64,000 nucleotides of DNA from Bacillus methanolicus (lineage in GTDB: Bacteria; Bacillota; Bacilli; Bacillales; Cytobacillaceae), in contig NZ_PNFF01000001.1 in the NCBI RefSeq assembly GCF_028888695.1, forward strand, positions 1,931,501 through 1,995,500. The letters run 5' to 3'. Position 1 is the first letter of the stretch. Each line of letters begins with the position of its first letter. The position numbers were made by a program, and so were the translations under genes. Positions 8,202 to 17,334 of the stretch are shown in pieces. Below the pieces are notes generated by a model that saw nothing but the letters and a program-made list of their open reading frames with translations, had not been told where the DNA came from and did no database searches.

Positions 8202-8305
8202 CTATATTAAAGGAAGCTTAATATAATTTTTCCAATGAACATGTACAGAGCCTAATTGAAAGGCACGATTCCGGAAACACCTTCATAAGTTACTATGGAG
8301 GGGTG

Positions 8306-8566
8306 ATGAAAGTGAAAATTTTTGAAAACATAATTAATCACAAAATTAATACGATAACAACTGATGAATTACTTAAGTATGCTAAACAATTTCATATTAA
8401 AATCACGAGGCAGCAGGCTCATGACATTGCAAATTACTTACGAGGAAGAAATATAAATATCTTTAATGGAACTGATCGAATAATGGTCATAAAGGAAATT
8501 GCCATAATTGCCGGACCTGAAACAGCCAAAGAACTGAACAAACTCTTTGTACAATTTACAAAATAG
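8306..8566 (+). CDS. yqfT: YqfT-like protein, DUF2624 family
   Basis: An 86-residue soluble protein. The segment ITTDELLKYAKQFHIKITRQQA and the following alpha-helical region fit the small DUF2624 family (YqfT of B. subtilis). It lies upstream of nfo as in B. subtilis, but in convergent orientation. The start is uncertain: GTG at 8303, ATG at 8306 and GTG at 8312 all follow GGAGGGG, and 8312 has the longest, most usual spacing. The function is unknown. A palindromic repeat begins six bases after its stop codon. Confidence 0.75.
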   Translation: MKVKIFENIINHKINTITTDELLKYAKQFHIKITRQQAHDIANYLRGRNINIFNGTDRIMVIKEIAIIAGPETAKELNKLFVQFTK

Positions 8567-8571
8567 GAAGG

Positions 8572-8652
8572 CAAGGGTCTGACTCCCTCCAAACAATAGC
8601 AATATTTTTGAATGGTCTTATTGTTGTGTTGGAAGAGTCTGACCCATTTGCA
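8572..8652. repeat. Palindromic intergenic repeat between yqfT and nfo
   Basis: The left arm (GCAAGGGTCTGACTCCCTCC then AACAATA) and the reverse complement of the right arm (GCAAATGGGTCAGACTC then AACAATA) match with small gaps. The repeat fills the whole gap between two convergent genes. It belongs to the same family as the copies near 3.5, 12.8 and 27.3 kb. Confidence 0.65.
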
Positions 8653-8654
8653 AG

Positions 8655-9548
8655 TTATCCTCGCATGATAAGATCGAGAAGATTTTCTTCAAACACTTGA
8701 TTGCGGAGCATTTCAATTTCATGCTTGTAAGGAGGTTTTTTATTATTTTTATCTTCTCCGACATAAGGAGTTTCAAGAATTTTAGGTATTTCCTTCAGTT
8801 GAGGATGATGAACAATGTAATTTAATGCTTTAAATCCAATATGTCCAAATCCGATATTTTCATGGCGGTCTTTTCTCATTCCCTTTTCATTCTTGCTGTC
8901 ATTAATATGCAAAACCTTTAAACGGTCTAACCCGATAATCTTATCAAATTCTTCTAACACTCCATCGAAATCGTCCACTATATTATAGCCCGCATCATGC
9001 GTATGGCAAGTATCGAAGCAAACAGACAGTTTATCGCTATAAGTGACGCCGTCAATGATCATCGCCAGCTCCTCAAACGATTTCCCGCATTCAGAGCCTT
9101 TTCCTGCCATCGTTTCAAGAGCAATTTGTACATTTTCTTTACCTGTCAACACTTCATTTAAGCCTTCAACAATTTTTTTGATTCCGACTTCGACTCCTTC
9201 TCCGACATGAGCACCCGGATGGAGAACAATTTGTTTTGCACCAATGGCTTCTGTTCTTTCAATTTCAGATCGCAAAAAATTCACACCAAGCTCAAATGTA
9301 TCAGGATTGACAGCATTTCCAATATTGATTATATACGGAGCATGAACGATAATTTCCTCAATCCCGTGCTCTTCCATATGCTTTCTTCCGGCCTCAATAT
9401 TTAAATCTTCAATTTTTTTCCTTCTCGTATTTTGCGGTGCACCTGTATAAATCATAAATGTATTGGCACCGTATGAAACAGCCTCTTCACTCGCAGCGAG
9501 AAGCATCTTTTTTCCGCTCATTGAGACATGTGATCCTATTTTTAACAT
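8655..9548 (-). CDS. nfo: Endonuclease IV (AP endonuclease)
   Basis: A 297-residue endonuclease IV that incises DNA 5' of abasic sites in base-excision repair. All three family signatures are present: [27 protein letters not shown] and [20 protein letters not shown]. These supply the His, Asp and Glu ligands of the trinuclear zinc centre in the TIM barrel. GAGGAG precedes the ATG at 9548. It is cotranscribed with cshB, 14 nt upstream on the same strand. Confidence 0.96.
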   Translation of the reverse strand: MLKIGSHVSMSGKKMLLAASEEAVSYGANTFMIYTGAPQNTRRKKIEDLNIEAGRKHMEEHGIEEIIVHAPYIINIGNAVNPDTFELGVNFLRSEIERTEAIGAKQIVLHPGAHVGEGVEVGIKKIVEGLNEVLTGKENVQIALETMAGKGSECGKSFEELAMIIDGVTYSDKLSVCFDTCHTHDAGYNIVDDFDGVLEEFDKIIGLDRLKVLHINDSKNEKGMRKDRHENIGFGHIGFKALNYIVHHPQLKEIPKILETPYVGEDKNNKKPPYKHEIEMLRNQVFEENLLDLIMRG

Positions 9549-9562
9549 CTTTTTTCTCCTCT

Positions 9563-10879
9563 TTATTTATTTTTTCGTTGAAGTCTTTTCTGGCGTTTCT
9601 TTATATTTTCTATTTCTTCCATCATTTTCTTCTTATAGCCTGGTTTCACTTTTTTCGGTTTTCGGACAAGTAATTTTGCCTTAAACTCTGCTTCATTTTC
9701 CTGCTTTTGACGGTTCTTTCGTTTATTCCGGTCCCCAATTTCAACAAATTCGCCTCTTTGAATATCTACATTTTTGAAAGTAATCCCCATTTTTTCAAGC
9801 CGGTTTAACGCATCTTCATCAGATGGATCATAAACGGTCAGAGCGGTTCCGGAATAGCCTGCTCTTGCAGTGCGGCCAACCCTGTGGATATAAAAATCCA
9901 AATCTGCCGGCAATTCAAGATTAATGACATGGCTTACTCCTTCAATATCAATTCCTCTTGCCGCAAGGTCTGTCGCAACAATGTATTGAAATTCAAGGTC
10001 CCTAATCTGCTTCATCATTTTTTTTCGTTCTCTTGGAGTTAAGTCTCCATGAATTCGTCCGACCTTTAACCCTTTTTCAATCAAAGCATCCGCTGCTTCA
10101 TCTGCCATTTTTTTTGTATTGGCAAAAACGATCGCCAAGTAAGGATTAAATAACATTAATGCTTCATAAACAATATCAATTTTCGGCCTGTGTCTGGACG
10201 GAATGAGGTAATGATCAATTTTTTCCGCAGCAATATGTTTTGGTTCAATATGAATAAATTTCGGATTTTCCATATATTTTTTGATGAAAGGTTTTAATTT
10301 CTCGGGAATGGTGGCAGAGAATACAAGCATTTGCAAATCTTTCGGCATTCTTGCAGCAATTTTATCGACATCTTCAATGAATCCCATATCAAGCATCAGA
10401 TCTGCTTCATCAATGACAAGGACTGCAGCAGTATGGACAAATAATGCCTGCTCATTTACAAGGTCGTTGATTCTTCCGGGAGTCCCGACAACAATATGAG
10501 GCTGAGCTTTTAGTCTTTCAATTGTCCGCTGCTTGTCTGTTCCGCCAATAAAACATTTTGCTGATATTCTTTCATTCTCATCGCTATGTTCAGTTATTTT
10601 TAAAATTTCATGGTAAATTTGGTTTGCCAGTTCACGAGTAGGAGCTGAAATAACAGCTTGGACTTCCTTTTTCTTCGGATCAATTTTTTCGAGAATCGGC
10701 AAAATATAAGCATGGGTCTTTCCCGTTCCTGTTTGTGATTGCCCGACTGCGCTTTCCCCTTTTAATACTGCGGGAATAAGGCGCTCCTGGATTTCCGTAG
10801 GTTCATAAAATCCAAGGTCCTTTATGGCATCTATAATAAACGGTTTAAAATGAAAACGCTCGAATTTCGTTTCTTTCAT
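9563..10879 (-). CDS. cshB: DEAD-box ATP-dependent RNA helicase CshB
   Basis: A 438-residue DEAD-box helicase. Motifs in order are the Q motif ([13 protein letters not shown]), motif I SQTGTGKT (48-55), Ia PTRELANQ, Ib VGTPGR, II DEAD (157-160), III SAT and [12 protein letters not shown]. The C-terminal tail is lysine- and arginine-rich, as in cold-shock helicases that unwind structured RNA. Its place next to nfo matches cshB (yqfR) of B. subtilis. I chose the ATG at 10879 after AAAAGGAG rather than a longer frame starting 36 codons upstream that lacks a good site. Confidence 0.93.
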   Translation of the reverse strand: MKETKFERFHFKPFIIDAIKDLGFYEPTEIQERLIPAVLKGESAVGQSQTGTGKTHAYILPILEKIDPKKKEVQAVISAPTRELANQIYHEILKITEHSDENERISAKCFIGGTDKQRTIERLKAQPHIVVGTPGRINDLVNEQALFVHTAAVLVIDEADLMLDMGFIEDVDKIAARMPKDLQMLVFSATIPEKLKPFIKKYMENPKFIHIEPKHIAAEKIDHYLIPSRHRPKIDIVYEALMLFNPYLAIVFANTKKMADEAADALIEKGLKVGRIHGDLTPRERKKMMKQIRDLEFQYIVATDLAARGIDIEGVSHVINLELPADLDFYIHRVGRTARAGYSGTALTVYDPSDEDALNRLEKMGITFKNVDIQRGEFVEIGDRNKRKNRQKQENEAEFKAKLLVRKPKKVKPGYKKKMMEEIENIKKRQKRLQRKNK

Positions 10880-11102
10880 TTTGTGTACTCCTTTTGTTGT
10901 TTCATTACGTTCCGGACTCGTCCATCCTGTTATTATAATAAAGATTCTTGCAAATCTCCACTGGTGCTTTATTATTATTTTCATCATTCTTCATCGCAAC
11001 AATGATTTTTTTCATTTCATCTATAATCCGCTTCTGTTTAAACCAAAACTAAACATGCGCATATGTTAACTAAGAGAGACGTTTAGAAAGGAGGCTGATT
11101 TT

Positions 11103-11690
11103 ATGCCACCAAGACCAAGAGGACCTTTTTCGATGGGAATAGGACCTCGCAATATGCATTCTTCTCCTGTTTCCCCTTTTGGCCCGATGGGGGGAAGAGC
11201 CCGGCAAATGAGAAGAGGAGGGCTTCTGGAAAAATTATTTGGACGTGGAAACCGGAATGGCCCGTTTCAAGGTTTACAACCCGGGGGATTTCCAGGAATG
11301 AATCCTGCCTCAAGATCTTCGGCTGCGGGCGGAGGATCCTTGTTAAAAACATTGAGCAATCCCGAAGCCATAAACGGATTCTTGAATAACACACAACAAG
11401 TACTTAAAGCTGCCCAGTCTATAGGGCCGATGATTCAGCAATACGGACCTTTAGTCAGAAATTTGCCGGCAATGTGGAAGCTTTATAAAGGTTTAAAGAA
11501 CGCTACAGCTGAAACGGAAACGTCCGATCATGAAAGTGTCGAATCGAAAGAAAATAACGACTTGGAAGAAAGTACGGATAAAAAATCACAAAAACATGTG
11601 AAAAATAAAAAAACAGCTGCGAAAAAGAAAACGGTTTCTTCAGTTAAAGAGCAACCTAAAAGAGAATCTGTTCCCAAACTTTATATTTAA
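11103..11690 (+). CDS. yqfQ: YqfQ/VrrA-like protein
   Basis: A 195-residue protein. The first third is rich in Pro, Gly, Arg and Met (PPRPRGPFSMGIGPRNM), the middle has a more hydrophobic helix-forming part, and the C-terminal third is highly charged with Lys and Glu runs. This composition and the position just upstream of ispH match YqfQ of B. subtilis, a VrrA-like protein associated with the spore coat. AAAGGAGGCTG precedes the ATG. No enzymatic motif is visible. Confidence 0.75.
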   Translation: MPPRPRGPFSMGIGPRNMHSSPVSPFGPMGGRARQMRRGGLLEKLFGRGNRNGPFQGLQPGGFPGMNPASRSSAAGGGSLLKTLSNPEAINGFLNNTQQVLKAAQSIGPMIQQYGPLVRNLPAMWKLYKGLKNATAETETSDHESVESKENNDLEESTDKKSQKHVKNKKTAAKKKTVSSVKEQPKRESVPKLYI

Positions 11691-11748
11691 TGAACCAAAT
11701 GCTGTCAAGGCATTCATTTTATTCTTAGCGATCTTTGCACTGATATTT

Positions 11749-11777
11749 TTGTAATATCTCCCCATCTCTTATATAAT
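11749..11777 (+). promoter_or_regulatory. sigma-A promoter of ispH
   Basis: TTGTAA (11749-11754) and a perfect TATAAT (11772-11777) are 17 bp apart, 50 bp upstream of the ispH start. Confidence 0.75.
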
Positions 11778-11827
11778 AAAAACTATAGATAAAGGACCTT
11801 ATTTTGTCCTTTAAGGGGAGGAAAAAA

Positions 11828-12781
11828 ATGAATGTCATAAAAATATCACCGCGCGGATATTGCTATGGTGTTGTAGATGCAATGGTTATCGCACGAAATG
11901 CGGCATTGGATAAATCTTTGCCAAGACCGATTTATATATTAGGAATGATTGTCCACAATAAGCATGTTACTGATGCTTTTGCGGAAGAAGGCATCATCAC
12001 ACTCGACGGAAATAACAGAAAAGAGATTATTGAAAAGGTGGATAAAGGAACTGTTATTTTTACTGCTCATGGAATTTCTCCCGAAGTTCGTGAAATTGCA
12101 GCAAAAAAAGGGCTGGTTACGATCGATGCAACTTGTCCTGATGTAACAAAGACTCACGATTTAATCCGCCAGAAATCGGCTGAAGGTTATCAAATTATTT
12201 ATATCGGGAAAAAAGGGCATCCCGAACCAGAAGGTGCTGTCGGAGTTGCACCAGAGCATGTACACCTTGTCGAAACGGTTAAAGATGTTGAAAATTTATC
12301 AATTACAGCCGAAAAAATCATTGTTACAAACCAGACGACGATGAGCCAGTGGGATGTAGCGGACATTATGGAAAAAGTAAAAGAAAAATACCCGCAAGTC
12401 GAAATGCACAAAGAAATTTGTCTTGCTACCCAAGTAAGACAAGAGGCTGTCGCAGAACAGGCGAAAGACGCAGATGTTCTTATTGTCGTCGGTGATCCAA
12501 AGAGCAACAATTCGAACCGTCTGGCCCAGGTTTCAGAGGAAATTGCCGGCACGAAAGCTTATCGGATTGCTGATATTACAGAATTGGATATTGAATGGAT
12601 TAGAAATGCTTCAACAGTTGCCGTTACAGCAGGCGCTTCCACTCCTACACCGATAACAAAAGAAGTCATTGCGTTTTTAGAACAATTTGATCCGGAAGAT
12701 CCATCTACTTGGAAAAAAGAAAAGAAAGTTCCTCTTCATAAAATATTGCCAAAAGTAAAAAAGACTGAAGCGAAAAGCTAA
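11828..12781 (+). CDS. ispH: 4-hydroxy-3-methylbut-2-enyl diphosphate reductase, IspH (LytB)
   Basis: A 317-residue iron-sulfur enzyme that reduces HMBPP to IPP and DMAPP, the last step of the MEP pathway. The three cluster cysteines lie in [16 protein letters not shown] and [10 protein letters not shown]. The conserved substrate-binding blocks TAHGIS, NNSNRL and TAGASTP are present. The ATG at 11828 follows AAGGGGAGG; a longer in-frame start lies upstream but has no comparable site. A near-palindromic repeat starts at the base after the stop. Confidence 0.96.
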   Translation: MNVIKISPRGYCYGVVDAMVIARNAALDKSLPRPIYILGMIVHNKHVTDAFAEEGIITLDGNNRKEIIEKVDKGTVIFTAHGISPEVREIAAKKGLVTIDATCPDVTKTHDLIRQKSAEGYQIIYIGKKGHPEPEGAVGVAPEHVHLVETVKDVENLSITAEKIIVTNQTTMSQWDVADIMEKVKEKYPQVEMHKEICLATQVRQEAVAEQAKDADVLIVVGDPKSNNSNRLAQVSEEIAGTKAYRIADITELDIEWIRNASTVAVTAGASTPTPITKEVIAFLEQFDPEDPSTWKKEKKVPLHKILPKVKKTEAKS

Positions 12782-12902
12782 AGGACTGACTCATAAGGGT
12801 CTGACACCCTCCAGCAATGACAATATTATAGAATTGTTTTACAGAGTTTGTCTATATATTGTAATGGAGGGGTCGGACCCTTTGCTTATGGGTCCGTCCC
12901 TT
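12782..12902. repeat. Near-palindromic intergenic repeat between ispH and yqfO
   Basis: The whole 121-bp gap between two convergent stop codons forms an imperfect inverted repeat. The left arm contains GGACTGACTCATAAGGGTCT, then GACACCCTCC and CAATATTATAGA. The reverse complement of the right arm contains GGACGGACCCATAAG, then GGGTCCGACCCCTCC and CAATATATAGA. It is the longest copy of the GGGTCTGAC family here and could act as a bidirectional terminator. Confidence 0.7.
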
Positions 12903-14018
12903 TTAAATAAATTGAAAAGGATCAGTATGAACCATTGAAGGCATAATCGAAACTTGCCATCCGTTTCGTTCGCACATTTTAGCCAGAATATTCGCAACGC
13001 CCTTTTTCATCACTTTTTCAACATTATGGCCGGGGTCAACGATGTTTACACCCATCATCATGGCATCATGGGCGGTGTGATAGTACATATCACCGGTTAC
13101 ATAGACGTCGGCTCCCTTAAATTTAGCGTGGGACAAATATTTGTTTCCATCACCGCCGACGATGGCGACCTTTCTGATTTTCTCGTTCAAATCCCCGACA
13201 ACCCGGACTTTATCAACTTCCAGGACGTTTTTTATGTGTTCAGCAAATTCTTTTAACGTCATTTCTTCGATATTCCCGATTTTCCCGAGTCCCAAAGTTT
13301 CTCCTTTATTCTCTAAGGGATAAATATCAAATGCAACTTCCTCGTAAGGATGGGCTTTTATCATTGCATTCAACAGTTTTTTCTCAATGTTTTCAGGATA
13401 AATGGTCTCGATTCTGACTTCATTCACAGCTTCAAGCTTTCCTTGCTGCCCAATATGAGGATTTGTATTTTCTCCCGGCAAAAATCGCCCTGTTCCGTTT
13501 GCGGAAAATGAGCAAAAGCTATAATTTCCAATGGCTCCTGCTCCGGCTCTGCCCAAGGCATCTCTAAGTTCGTCTGCATTTTCCTCCGGAACGAAAACAA
13601 CTAGTTTTTTCAGTTTTGTTTCGAAAGTCGGATGAAGAATTTCTGTATTTTTAAGGCCGATTGCTTCGGCAAGCATATCATTGACACCGCCTTTTGCGAT
13701 ATCAAGGTTCGTATGGGCTGCATATACGGCAATATCGTGTTTAATTAATTTTTCAATTAACCTGCCTTGATATGTTTCCCCGGTTATTTTTTGGAGAGGC
13801 CAGTAAATTAATGGATGGTGGGCTATAATTAGCTGAACATTATTTTGAATCGCTTCGTCAACAACTTCTTCAAGAACATCAAGGGCAATTAAGACATTTT
13901 CAACACGCTTATTTAAATTGCCAATTTGTAAGCCGACTTTGTCCCCTTCCATTGCATAGTTTTTTGGAGCAAATTGTTCAAATAATTCAATGATTTGATA
14001 ACCGTTTACTATTTTCAT
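12903..14018 (-). CDS. yqfO: Nif3-like (DUF34) dinuclear metal protein YqfO
   Basis: A 371-residue Nif3/DUF34 protein, long for the family because the middle region (about 130-235) holds the extra PII/CutA-like domain found in Bacillus YqfO. Metal-binding elements are the LIIAHHPLIYWP block and, near the C-terminus, VTGDMYYHTAHDAMMMG and DPGHNVE. Often annotated as GTP cyclohydrolase 1 type 2, although the in vivo role is unsettled. Its start overlaps the trmK stop by 4 nt (ATGA), so the two are translationally coupled. Confidence 0.9.
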   Translation of the reverse strand: MKIVNGYQIIELFEQFAPKNYAMEGDKVGLQIGNLNKRVENVLIALDVLEEVVDEAIQNNVQLIIAHHPLIYWPLQKITGETYQGRLIEKLIKHDIAVYAAHTNLDIAKGGVNDMLAEAIGLKNTEILHPTFETKLKKLVVFVPEENADELRDALGRAGAGAIGNYSFCSFSANGTGRFLPGENTNPHIGQQGKLEAVNEVRIETIYPENIEKKLLNAMIKAHPYEEVAFDIYPLENKGETLGLGKIGNIEEMTLKEFAEHIKNVLEVDKVRVVGDLNEKIRKVAIVGGDGNKYLSHAKFKGADVYVTGDMYYHTAHDAMMMGVNIVDPGHNVEKVMKKGVANILAKMCERNGWQVSIMPSMVHTDPFQFI

Positions 14019-14728
14019 TTTTGTCTTAAGGCCTCCTCAACTAAGCTGATTTTATGTAGAAGCTCTTCTTTTTTTTGGCGATTTTCCGGCTTGTCGCCCG
14101 CTTGTTCCAATTGATGTAAAATCCGTTTCCAGTTCGCTTTTTCAAAAGTCCATTTCTTTTTGAATATCTCATTTTGCTTTTTTTGCAGCAATGGCCCAAG
14201 AAGCAATCCGCTTTCTAATTTCCCATTATAGCCAGTATAGGGATCACCTTTTTCTGCTGCTAAAACCTCGTAGATCTTTCCGTCCTCTTCAAGAATTTCT
14301 TCAGAAATCAGCATCCATCCATTTTCAAGAAACCATTTGCGTATGGAGATAGCCCCTATATTCGGCTGAAGAATCAGTCTTTTAACATCGGACAGCTTTT
14401 CTTTGCCTCTTTCTAAAATGTTAGCAATGAGTGTTCCGCCCATCCCGGCGATCGTCACACAATCTACTTCTCCTGGTTCGACCACTTCCAGTCCATCACC
14501 TTTGCGAACTGAAATACTTTTCGTCAAACCTTCTATCTGTACTTGCTTTAATGCCGACCGATACGGGCCTTCAGCGACTTCTCCTGCAATGGCAAACGTA
14601 GCGATCCCCTTTTTCACTGCATAACAAGGAAGGTAGGCATGGTCAGAGCCGATATCCGCAAGTCTTGACCCCATAGGGATAAAACGAACAACGGTTTGTA
14701 AACGTTTAGAAAGATGATCTGAATTCAT
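14015..14728 (-). CDS. trmK: tRNA (adenine(22)-N1)-methyltransferase TrmK
   Basis: A 237-residue SAM-dependent methyltransferase that makes m1A22 in tRNA. Visible are motif I ADIGSDHAYLPCYAV, the catalytic-site region VTIAGMGGTLI and LILQPN, followed by the C-terminal coiled-coil-like helical part (KKQNEIFKKKWTFEKANWKR). Position next to yqfO matches B. subtilis yqfN/trmK. The ribosome site upstream of the ATG at 14728 is weak (GTGGTGAA). Confidence 0.93.
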   Translation of the reverse strand: MNSDHLSKRLQTVVRFIPMGSRLADIGSDHAYLPCYAVKKGIATFAIAGEVAEGPYRSALKQVQIEGLTKSISVRKGDGLEVVEPGEVDCVTIAGMGGTLIANILERGKEKLSDVKRLILQPNIGAISIRKWFLENGWMLISEEILEEDGKIYEVLAAEKGDPYTGYNGKLESGLLLGPLLQKKQNEIFKKKWTFEKANWKRILHQLEQAGDKPENRQKKEELLHKISLVEEALRQK

Positions 14729-14845
14729 GATTTCACCACTTTGATAATGTTCGTTCCTGTAACTCTTTTTTTACGCAAAGAGTCTAATAAACGTTAAACT
14801 AAAATTAGGGGAATAAATTTCCTTCTGTTTTCCTTTCATAAGTAT

Positions 14846-14876
14846 AGAAAAAGTCCTTTACAATTGCAAAGGACTT
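14846..14876 (-). terminator. Terminator downstream of cccA
   Basis: AAGTCCTTT and AAAGGACTT form a perfect 9-bp stem with an 8-nt loop. On the minus strand it is followed by TTTTTC, 19 nt after the cccA stop. Confidence 0.85.
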
Positions 14877-14894
14877 CTCGTAACAAACATATTA

Positions 14895-15263
14895 TTATTT
14901 TAATCCTGCGAGCCATTCAGCCATTTCAGCTGCTTTCTCTTGAGGCACCAGCCCCGGAGGCATAGAACCTTTTCCATTTACAACAATATCAGCAATTTCT
15001 TCTTTTGAATGTTTGTCACCGACACCTTTAAGTGCAGGTCCTACTCCGCCTTGATACTGGTCGCCGTGACATCCGACACAGCTTTTCTTATAAATATCTT
15101 CCGGTTTTGCAGCTGCAACTTCCTCTGTTTTTTCCTTATCTCCGCCCTCAGCTTCTTTCGCGATTTCCTTAGCATCACCAAGGCCTTTAAAAGATAGCAG
15201 GAACATGAGACCGATACCGAAAACCATGATCAAAATGAACGGTATGATCGGATTACGATTCAT
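14895..15263 (-). CDS. cccA: Cytochrome c-550, membrane-anchored
   Basis: A 122-residue c-type cytochrome. An N-terminal membrane anchor (residues about 6-24, FILIMVFGIGLMFLL) is followed by a charged linker and the haem domain, with CVGCH (Cys62, Cys65, His66) and the axial Met101 in GSMPPG. It carries electrons on the outer face of the cytoplasmic membrane. GGGAGGT precedes the ATG at 15263. In B. subtilis cccA lies close to sigA; here two further genes separate them. Confidence 0.93.
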   Translation of the reverse strand: MNRNPIIPFILIMVFGIGLMFLLSFKGLGDAKEIAKEAEGGDKEKTEEVAAAKPEDIYKKSCVGCHGDQYQGGVGPALKGVGDKHSKEEIADIVVNGKGSMPPGLVPQEKAAEMAEWLAGLK

Positions 15264-15398
15264 GATTTAACCTCCCTTATGTAAGAACATTTACGAATAT
15301 AATTATAAAATACAAACAATTTATATTGTACCTTAAGAATCTTTCAAGGAAAAGCCCTAATGTGAACTTTGTCATAGTATGTTCAGAAAATAGACAAA

Positions 15399-15421
15399 AA
15401 CTTCATCAAAAAGATGAAGTT
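15399..15421 (-). terminator. Terminator downstream of the acyl-CoA dehydrogenase
   Basis: AACTTCATC and GATGAAGTT form a 9-bp stem with a 5-nt loop. On the minus strand it is followed by TTTTTG. Confidence 0.8.
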
Positions 15422-15464
15422 TCTTCACGAAAACATTATTGGAGTCGTAAATCGTAAATCATCA

Positions 15465-16604
15465 TTAACAGCCAATCAGACGGGCAATGACCATCCGCTG
15501 TACTTCAGAAGTTCCTTCTCCGATTTCAGTCAACTTTGCATCCCTCATGTATCGCTCTACATGGTAATCTTTCATGTATCCATAACCGCCATGGATCTGA
15601 ACAGCTTGGTCTGTTACTTCCATGCTAATTTCCGAAGCATATAATTTACACATTGAGGCCTCCTTCGAAAACGGCCTGCCCTGATCCTTCAGCCAAGCAG
15701 CCTTATACACCATATTCCGTGCCAGTTCAATCTTCATTGCCATATCTGCAAGTTTAAATTGTATCGCCTGGAATTGAGAAATCGTTTTTCCGAATTGTTT
15801 TCGTTCTTTGGCGTATTGCAACGCTTTTTCATACGCCGCCCGGGCAATCCCTAAGGCCATTGCTCCGATACCGATCCGTCCCCCATCTAATGTTACTAAA
15901 AACTGTTTAAATCCTTTCCCTCTTTTTCCGAGCAACATATCTGTTGGAACGCGCACGTCTTCAAGGACAAGTTCCGTTGTGTTCGAAGCATTCAGGCCCA
16001 TCTTTTCATAATTATCTATGACAGTAAATCCCTTGGCATTCGTTGGAACAATGATTGCACTTATTTCTTTATTTCCGTCATTTTCACCTGTTACGGCTGT
16101 CAATGCTAAATGTTTTGCGAAACTTGCATTTGTAATAAAACATTTGTTTCCATTTATCACAAATTCACCGTTCTCTTCGATCGCAGTTGTTCTCGTACCT
16201 CCTGCGTCCGATCCGGCATTTGGTTCAGTTAGTCCAAATGCACCGAACGATTCTCCAGTACAGATCGGCACAAGAAATTTCTGTTTTTGCTCTTCAGTTC
16301 CAAAAAGGTGTAAAGGTGCACCACCAAGTGAGATATGGGCAGAATACGTTATCCCAGTTGATGCACAAGCACGGCTTAACTCTTCTGTTACGATCGCAAA
16401 ACTGATGGAATCCGCACCGCCGCCTCCGTATTCTTCAGGAAAAGGCAGTCCCATCATTCCCATATCGGCAAGCTTTTTAAAAATTTCCAAAGGAAATTCC
16501 TTTTTCCTATCTCTTTCAAGTGCACCAGGCGCTACTTCTTCTTCAGCAAATTCCCGTATTGTACGGCGGATCATTTCCTGTTCGGCAGTGAAATCAAAGT
16601 TCAT
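15465..16604 (-). CDS. Acyl-CoA dehydrogenase (short/branched-chain type)
   Basis: A 379-residue flavoprotein that introduces the alpha-beta double bond into acyl-CoA thioesters and passes electrons to ETF. The family signatures are AFGLTEPNAGSDAGGTRTTA and the C-terminal block QIHGGYGYMKDYHVERYMRD followed by EIGEGTSEVQR, in which Glu363 is the expected catalytic base. AGGGGG lies 6 nt before the third of three consecutive ATG codons (16604), which I take as the start. It is flanked by terminators and stands alone between cccA and a membrane protein. The exact substrate chain length cannot be read. Confidence 0.92.
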   Translation of the reverse strand: MNFDFTAEQEMIRRTIREFAEEEVAPGALERDRKKEFPLEIFKKLADMGMMGLPFPEEYGGGGADSISFAIVTEELSRACASTGITYSAHISLGGAPLHLFGTEEQKQKFLVPICTGESFGAFGLTEPNAGSDAGGTRTTAIEENGEFVINGNKCFITNASFAKHLALTAVTGENDGNKEISAIIVPTNAKGFTVIDNYEKMGLNASNTTELVLEDVRVPTDMLLGKRGKGFKQFLVTLDGGRIGIGAMALGIARAAYEKALQYAKERKQFGKTISQFQAIQFKLADMAMKIELARNMVYKAAWLKDQGRPFSKEASMCKLYASEISMEVTDQAVQIHGGYGYMKDYHVERYMRDAKLTEIGEGTSEVQRMVIARLIGC

Positions 16605-16702
16605 CATCATCCCCCTAAAACATATTATTGAAATCGCTTTCATATTATTATATTAGGGATGAATAAATGTTCATAACATTTAAAATTTTATAATTTATTT
16701 TA

Positions 16703-17230
16703 TTATAATAAAATAAAAATAATTAATATGATTAACCCTAAATAACCTGAAATCGTAAAGTACGGCAGCTTTAGTTTCCAACCGGTTAAAAACCAAAAAA
16801 AGCAGTTTAGGATAACGACAACAGCAAGCGGCAGCTGATTTTCAGGGTATACTCCCGAGATGATTTCAACTGAAGAAAATAACAAAATAAGAGCTGTTGC
16901 GATTAAAGGGAATTGATAAGACATTTTTTTTGCAGAAAAATAAAAAATTCCTGAGAGACCAAAAAGAACAAAAATTGCCACGAAACCCATTTGCAAAATG
17001 AAAGACAATTCAGTAAAATATATGACAAATAAAGAAAATAGAATAAATAGGAAATAAATGACATTGTGAAAACGGATTCTTTTTTTTGAATGCCTATTTT
17101 CTCTTTCTTTCGGCCGATTCCCTTCGGTATATAGCGTTAATAAAAAGTCACAGTATTGTTCGGGAAGCATTCGGTTTTCCTTCCAATATAAGATTTCTTT
17201 CACTATGATATTTTTACGGTTTTCATTCAT
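16703..17230 (-). CDS. Unrecognised membrane protein, about five TM segments
   Basis: A 175-residue protein. The hydrophilic, basic N-terminus (to about residue 50, with KEILYWKENRMLPEQYCDFLL) is followed by roughly five closely spaced hydrophobic segments to the C-terminus. The N-terminal part followed by membrane helices recalls DUF2157-like membrane proteins, but I cannot assign it. The start is uncertain: an ATG at 17230 and a GTG at 17245 both lack a strong ribosome site. It is on the same strand as sigA, downstream of the sigA terminator. Confidence 0.6.
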   Translation of the reverse strand: MNENRKNIIVKEILYWKENRMLPEQYCDFLLTLYTEGNRPKERENRHSKKRIRFHNVIYFLFILFSLFVIYFTELSFILQMGFVAIFVLFGLSGIFYFSAKKMSYQFPLIATALILLFSSVEIISGVYPENQLPLAVVVILNCFFWFLTGWKLKLPYFTISGYLGLIILIIFILL

Positions 17231-17286
17231 TCCGTTCACACTCACTATGTATAGATTGGCAGCTTGAAAATTTTTTTGAAAATAAA

Positions 17287-17320
17287 AATAGTTTACTTCT
17301 ATTGTAAGAAGTAAACTATT
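17287..17320 (-). terminator. sigA operon terminator
   Basis: A perfect 14-bp inverted repeat (AATAGTTTACTTCT / AGAAGTAAACTATT) with a 6-nt loop lies just after sigA. On the minus strand it is followed by a T-rich run. Confidence 0.9.
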
Positions 17321-17334
17321 TCATGACAATCTTT

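Noticed and set aside
16018-16656. 212-codon plus-strand frame antisense to the acyl-CoA dehydrogenase
   Set aside because: It lies opposite an intact, motif-complete gene and has a composition typical of antisense shadows; no ribosome site supports it.
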